Shown piece by piece: positions 61,222 to 64,000 of a stretch of 64,000 nucleotides of DNA (the stretch's first letter is position 1; every line of letters starts with the position of its first letter). The stretch covers positions 1,770,586-1,834,585 of the forward strand of contig NW_017803824.1 of assembly GCF_001625305.1 (NCBI RefSeq), read 5' to 3'. A model generated the notes under the pieces. The model searched no databases. It saw nothing but the letters and a program-made list of their open reading frames with translations, and had not been told where the DNA came from. The translations under genes and the position numbers were made by a program. The stretch comes from Branchiostoma belcheri. Its lineage: Eukaryota > Chordata > Leptocardii > Amphioxiformes > Branchiostomatidae.

Positions 61222-62625
61222 GTCATCACCGAAGTATTGAGTTTTTTTTCCTTGATTGATCAACACGTAGAGGTACAAGAAACAGTAGTGAAGAAATTAG
61301 CTAACCTGCAACATTGAGATCTGTGGCACATGCATTGCACATTTATACTACGACAATTTGCCCATTTCGGAGAAGTTAAATAGAAAAAAAAAAGGTAATA
61401 AATGTTGAAAACGAATGACCCAAATAATACTTGTGGTGTGCCAAAAATTGTAGATACGACTAAATAGTCCGCGTCTTTCTTTGTGAGCGGTATGAAAAAA
61501 AACTTCAAAGACCCAACTGCACCTACGATCAAAGGTAAACTAGTACTCCAACTGCCAAAAATCAAAGCGATTGTATTGATATTCCACAGACAGAAGAGTC
61601 ATGATAATTGGACCAGCCCCGACTTTCGGCAGGCGAATATTGAGAGAAGACCCCACTTCAATTTTGTGTAAAAAGTCGTTCGATCAATGCGAGATAAAAT
61701 CACGCGGGAAATTGCCCCGAGGCGCGGTAGGCACCGTCTGTCCATGGCGGTACACAGGCCTTCAAAAATTCACGAGTCGCGATCATGAATTACGCATCGG
61801 CTGTATCGATGAAGATTGTCGCCTGTTTTCCGATATTAAAACGCACCTTATAACACCGTAAACTGCAGACGTGGTCAAACTGGTCAGCTCATAGAATATT
61901 TCAACGATAGAGTACATGTAGGTGGAATCAAACTGTCATGAATATAAATGATTATACGCGATGTTGGTCGCAAAATAAAGCTAATTTCTTTCGCGTGGAT
62001 CCATACAGATGTTCAAGCAATATTCACATGTATAGCGTGTCAACTGTCAAGTTTAGCAGAATTTATTATATGTGTGCTCAGTAAATTTCGTTGACAATAG
62101 ACATCCGTGCGCTTATAATTGCCCTGGCCAAGAAACCCGCGACCGCATATGTCGCCGTGTATGCGAGTCAGCTATGCATGTATTTTGTCTGGTCCTTTTC
62201 CGATCACAGAAAAAGTGTCTCGAATTTGGCGTCTGTGTGAAAGGGCTACGGCTTTCCAGACACCATTACCGCTCTTTAGGACATTCTAGGGTCACGGGGA
62301 GGACTGAACTAAGGACTGATTGCAAAACTACTGGATTGGGGATGGCTTTCTGCCTAGGCACGAAGAAATGTAAGGTCAACGATATGGCACGGGCGCTGAA
62401 ACACGGTGCATACAGGTTTTATGACCTGTGTCCTATAAACGTCAAATTTGACAAACGATATTTTCTCCGCACGATTTACCGCTAAAATCACCAAGGGACG
62501 GACGGAAATGTCTCTCACATCAGCAAACAGGGGTGTGTTTTTGAAAACACCAAATCTCAATGGTAGAGGAAATATGAAACTATCGCACCGTAAGAGGAAA
62601 GGGGAATCCCTGATTTAAAAAAAAA
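61222..62625. other. Non-coding stretch with no supported gene
   Basis: The longest ORF (62072-62485 plus, 137 codons) is Cys/Arg-rich but shows no recognised motif, splice context or family resemblance. No repeats seen. Confidence 0.4.
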
Positions 62626-63330
62626 TTCTGGACGTTGTTACTGCTGTTAATTGGTACTGTAAATAAATACTAACAACCACACTGTTTCAAACGTCTTGTA
62701 AAATACCTTTATTTTTCGTTGGAAACGTGGCTGCGAGAATATAAGTTGTGCCTAACTTGAGTTCGCAATCACTTTGTCTGTGTCCTTTAATTTGTATTCA
62801 TTACTGTTTTTCTGAATACAAAAAGTATATAATAAGAACAGAGGATGATAAAACATTTATTAATTTCTGCACACGACAGACGTAAATATCCCCACTGTTA
62901 CACGATGCCGCCACCTGTGTCCACTACCAGCGGACTGTCATTTCAGCACCACGGACAGCAGTCTCTAATTTTTTTTTCTTGACGTTGTTTCTGCTGTTAA
63001 TTGGTACACAAATACTGAAAAGACAGGATGAGAAAACATTTATTAATATCTGCACACGACAGACGTAAATATCCCCACTGTAACACGATGCCGCCACCTG
63101 TGTCCACTAGCAGCGGACTGTCATTTCAGCACCACGGACAGCAGTCTCTAATTTTTTTTCTTGACGTTGTTTCTGCTGTTAATTGGTACACAAATACTGA
63201 AAAGACAGGATGAGAAAACATTTATTAATATCTGCACACGACAGACGTAAATATCCCCAATGTAACACGATGCCGCCACCTGTGTCCACTACCAGCGGAC
63301 TGTCATTTCAGCACCACGGACAGCAGTCTC
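62626..63330. repeat. Satellite-like tandem repeat, ~182-bp unit (block 1)
   Basis: The unit contains GACGTTGTTTCTGCTGTTAA, GAGAAAACATTTATTAATAT, CTGCACACGACAGACGTAAA, ACACGATGCCGCCACCTGTG and AGCGGACTGTCATTTCAGCA. GACGTTGTTT occurs at 62981 and 63163 (182-bp period), with a diverged first unit from ~62630. It ends at an assembly gap. Confidence 0.9.
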
Positions 63331-63350
63331 NNNNNNNNNNNNNNNNNNNN
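63331..63350. other. Assembly gap (20 N)
   Basis: Run of 20 N inside the satellite. Confidence 1.
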
Positions 63351-64000
63351 AACAACCACACTGTTTCAAACGTCTTGTAAAATACCTTTATTTTTCGTTG
63401 GAAACGTGGCTGCGAGAATATAAGTTGTGCCTAACTTGAGTTCGCAATCACTTTGTCTGTGTCCTTTAATTTGTATTCATTACTGTTTTTTCTGAATACA
63501 AAAAGTATATAATAAGAACAGAGGATGATAAAACATTTATTAATTTCTGCACACGACAGACGTAAATATCCCCACTGTTACACGATGCCGCCACCTGTGT
63601 CCACTACCAGCGGACTGTCATTTCAGCACCACGGACAGCAGTCTCTAATTTTTTTTTCTTGACGTTGTTTCTGCTGTTAATTGGTACACAAATACTGAAA
63701 AGACAGGATGAGAAAACATTTATTAATATCTGCACACGACAGACGTAAATACTAGTATCCCCACTGTAACACGATCTCGCCACCTGTGTCCACTACCAGC
63801 GGACTGTCATTTCAGCACCACGGACAGCAGTCTCTAATTTTTTTTTCTTGACGTTGTTTCTGCTGTTAATTGGTACACAAATACTGAAAAGACAGGATGA
63901 GAAAACATTTATTAATATCTGCATACTACAGACGTAAATATTCCCACTGTAACACGATCCCGCCACCTGTGACTGTGTCCACTACCACTCTCCAAGCAGA
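63351..64000. repeat. Satellite block 2, re-starting the sequence of block 1
   Basis: After the gap, 63351 onward repeats 62672 onward almost base for base (AACAACCACACTGTTTCAAA, TTGGAAACGTGGCTGCGAGA). The offset is 679 bp with one extra T, followed by further 182-190-bp units. The last 13 bases, CTCTCCAAGCAGA (starting ~63988), resemble the tip of a TAATCTCC-family element. Confidence 0.9.

Noticed and set aside
62072..62485. 137-codon Cys/Arg-rich ORF
   Set aside because: No recognisable motif or gene context; length is within the range of chance for this window.

Overview
The window looks like a chordate nuclear genome, most likely amphioxus (Branchiostoma). This is inferred from a spliced BMP-type R-Smad that matches vertebrate Smad1/5 almost codon for codon in both MH domains, a recognisable RNF207 homologue, a eukaryotic tRNA-Asp gene, a tRNA-derived SINE and many short inverted-repeat transposons. 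The 20-N runs at 47628-47647 and 63331-63350 are scaffold gaps. No prokaryotic feature, operon or CRISPR array is visible.

Layout. (1) 1-2236, minus strand: one very large exon, still open at the window edge, of a microtubule plus-end-type protein with a CAP-Gly domain and SxIP-like motifs. A tiny possible start exon lies at 15330-15353. (2) 2237-33300: gene-poor DNA dominated by mobile and tandem repeats. The largest is a 4.5-kb element at 19767-24266 with ~1-kb inverted arms and a perfect 9-bp target-site duplication (TSD). There are also a LINE 3' remnant, a 1.8-kb LTR element with two identical 172-bp LTRs (26644-28421), and a 744-bp TIR element (30271-31014). (3) 33315-33386: tRNA-Asp(GTC). 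(4) 33977-36400, plus: RNF207-like RING/B-box E3 ligase as one uninterrupted 807-codon ORF, with a TATA-like box upstream and a good poly(A) site at 38064. (5) 43034-56749, plus: Smad1/5/8 gene with seven coding exons (460 aa), followed by a 3' UTR containing two tandem hairpin transposons and a poly(A) signal at 57417. (6) 57440-64000: no supported gene; several inverted-repeat elements and a ~182-bp satellite interrupted by an assembly gap.

The three protein genes do not form an evident pathway: microtubule plus-end regulation, ubiquitin ligation and BMP signalling. The most distinctive content is the transposon landscape. One family shares TAGCC termini and 9-bp TSDs and ranges from ~105-bp hairpins to the 4.5-kb element. 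A second has TAATCTCCAAGCAGAT termini and 8-9-bp TSDs. Several copies sit inside the Smad1/5/8 introns and 3' UTR, one nested inside another. All gene names rest on recognition of sequence, not on a database search.
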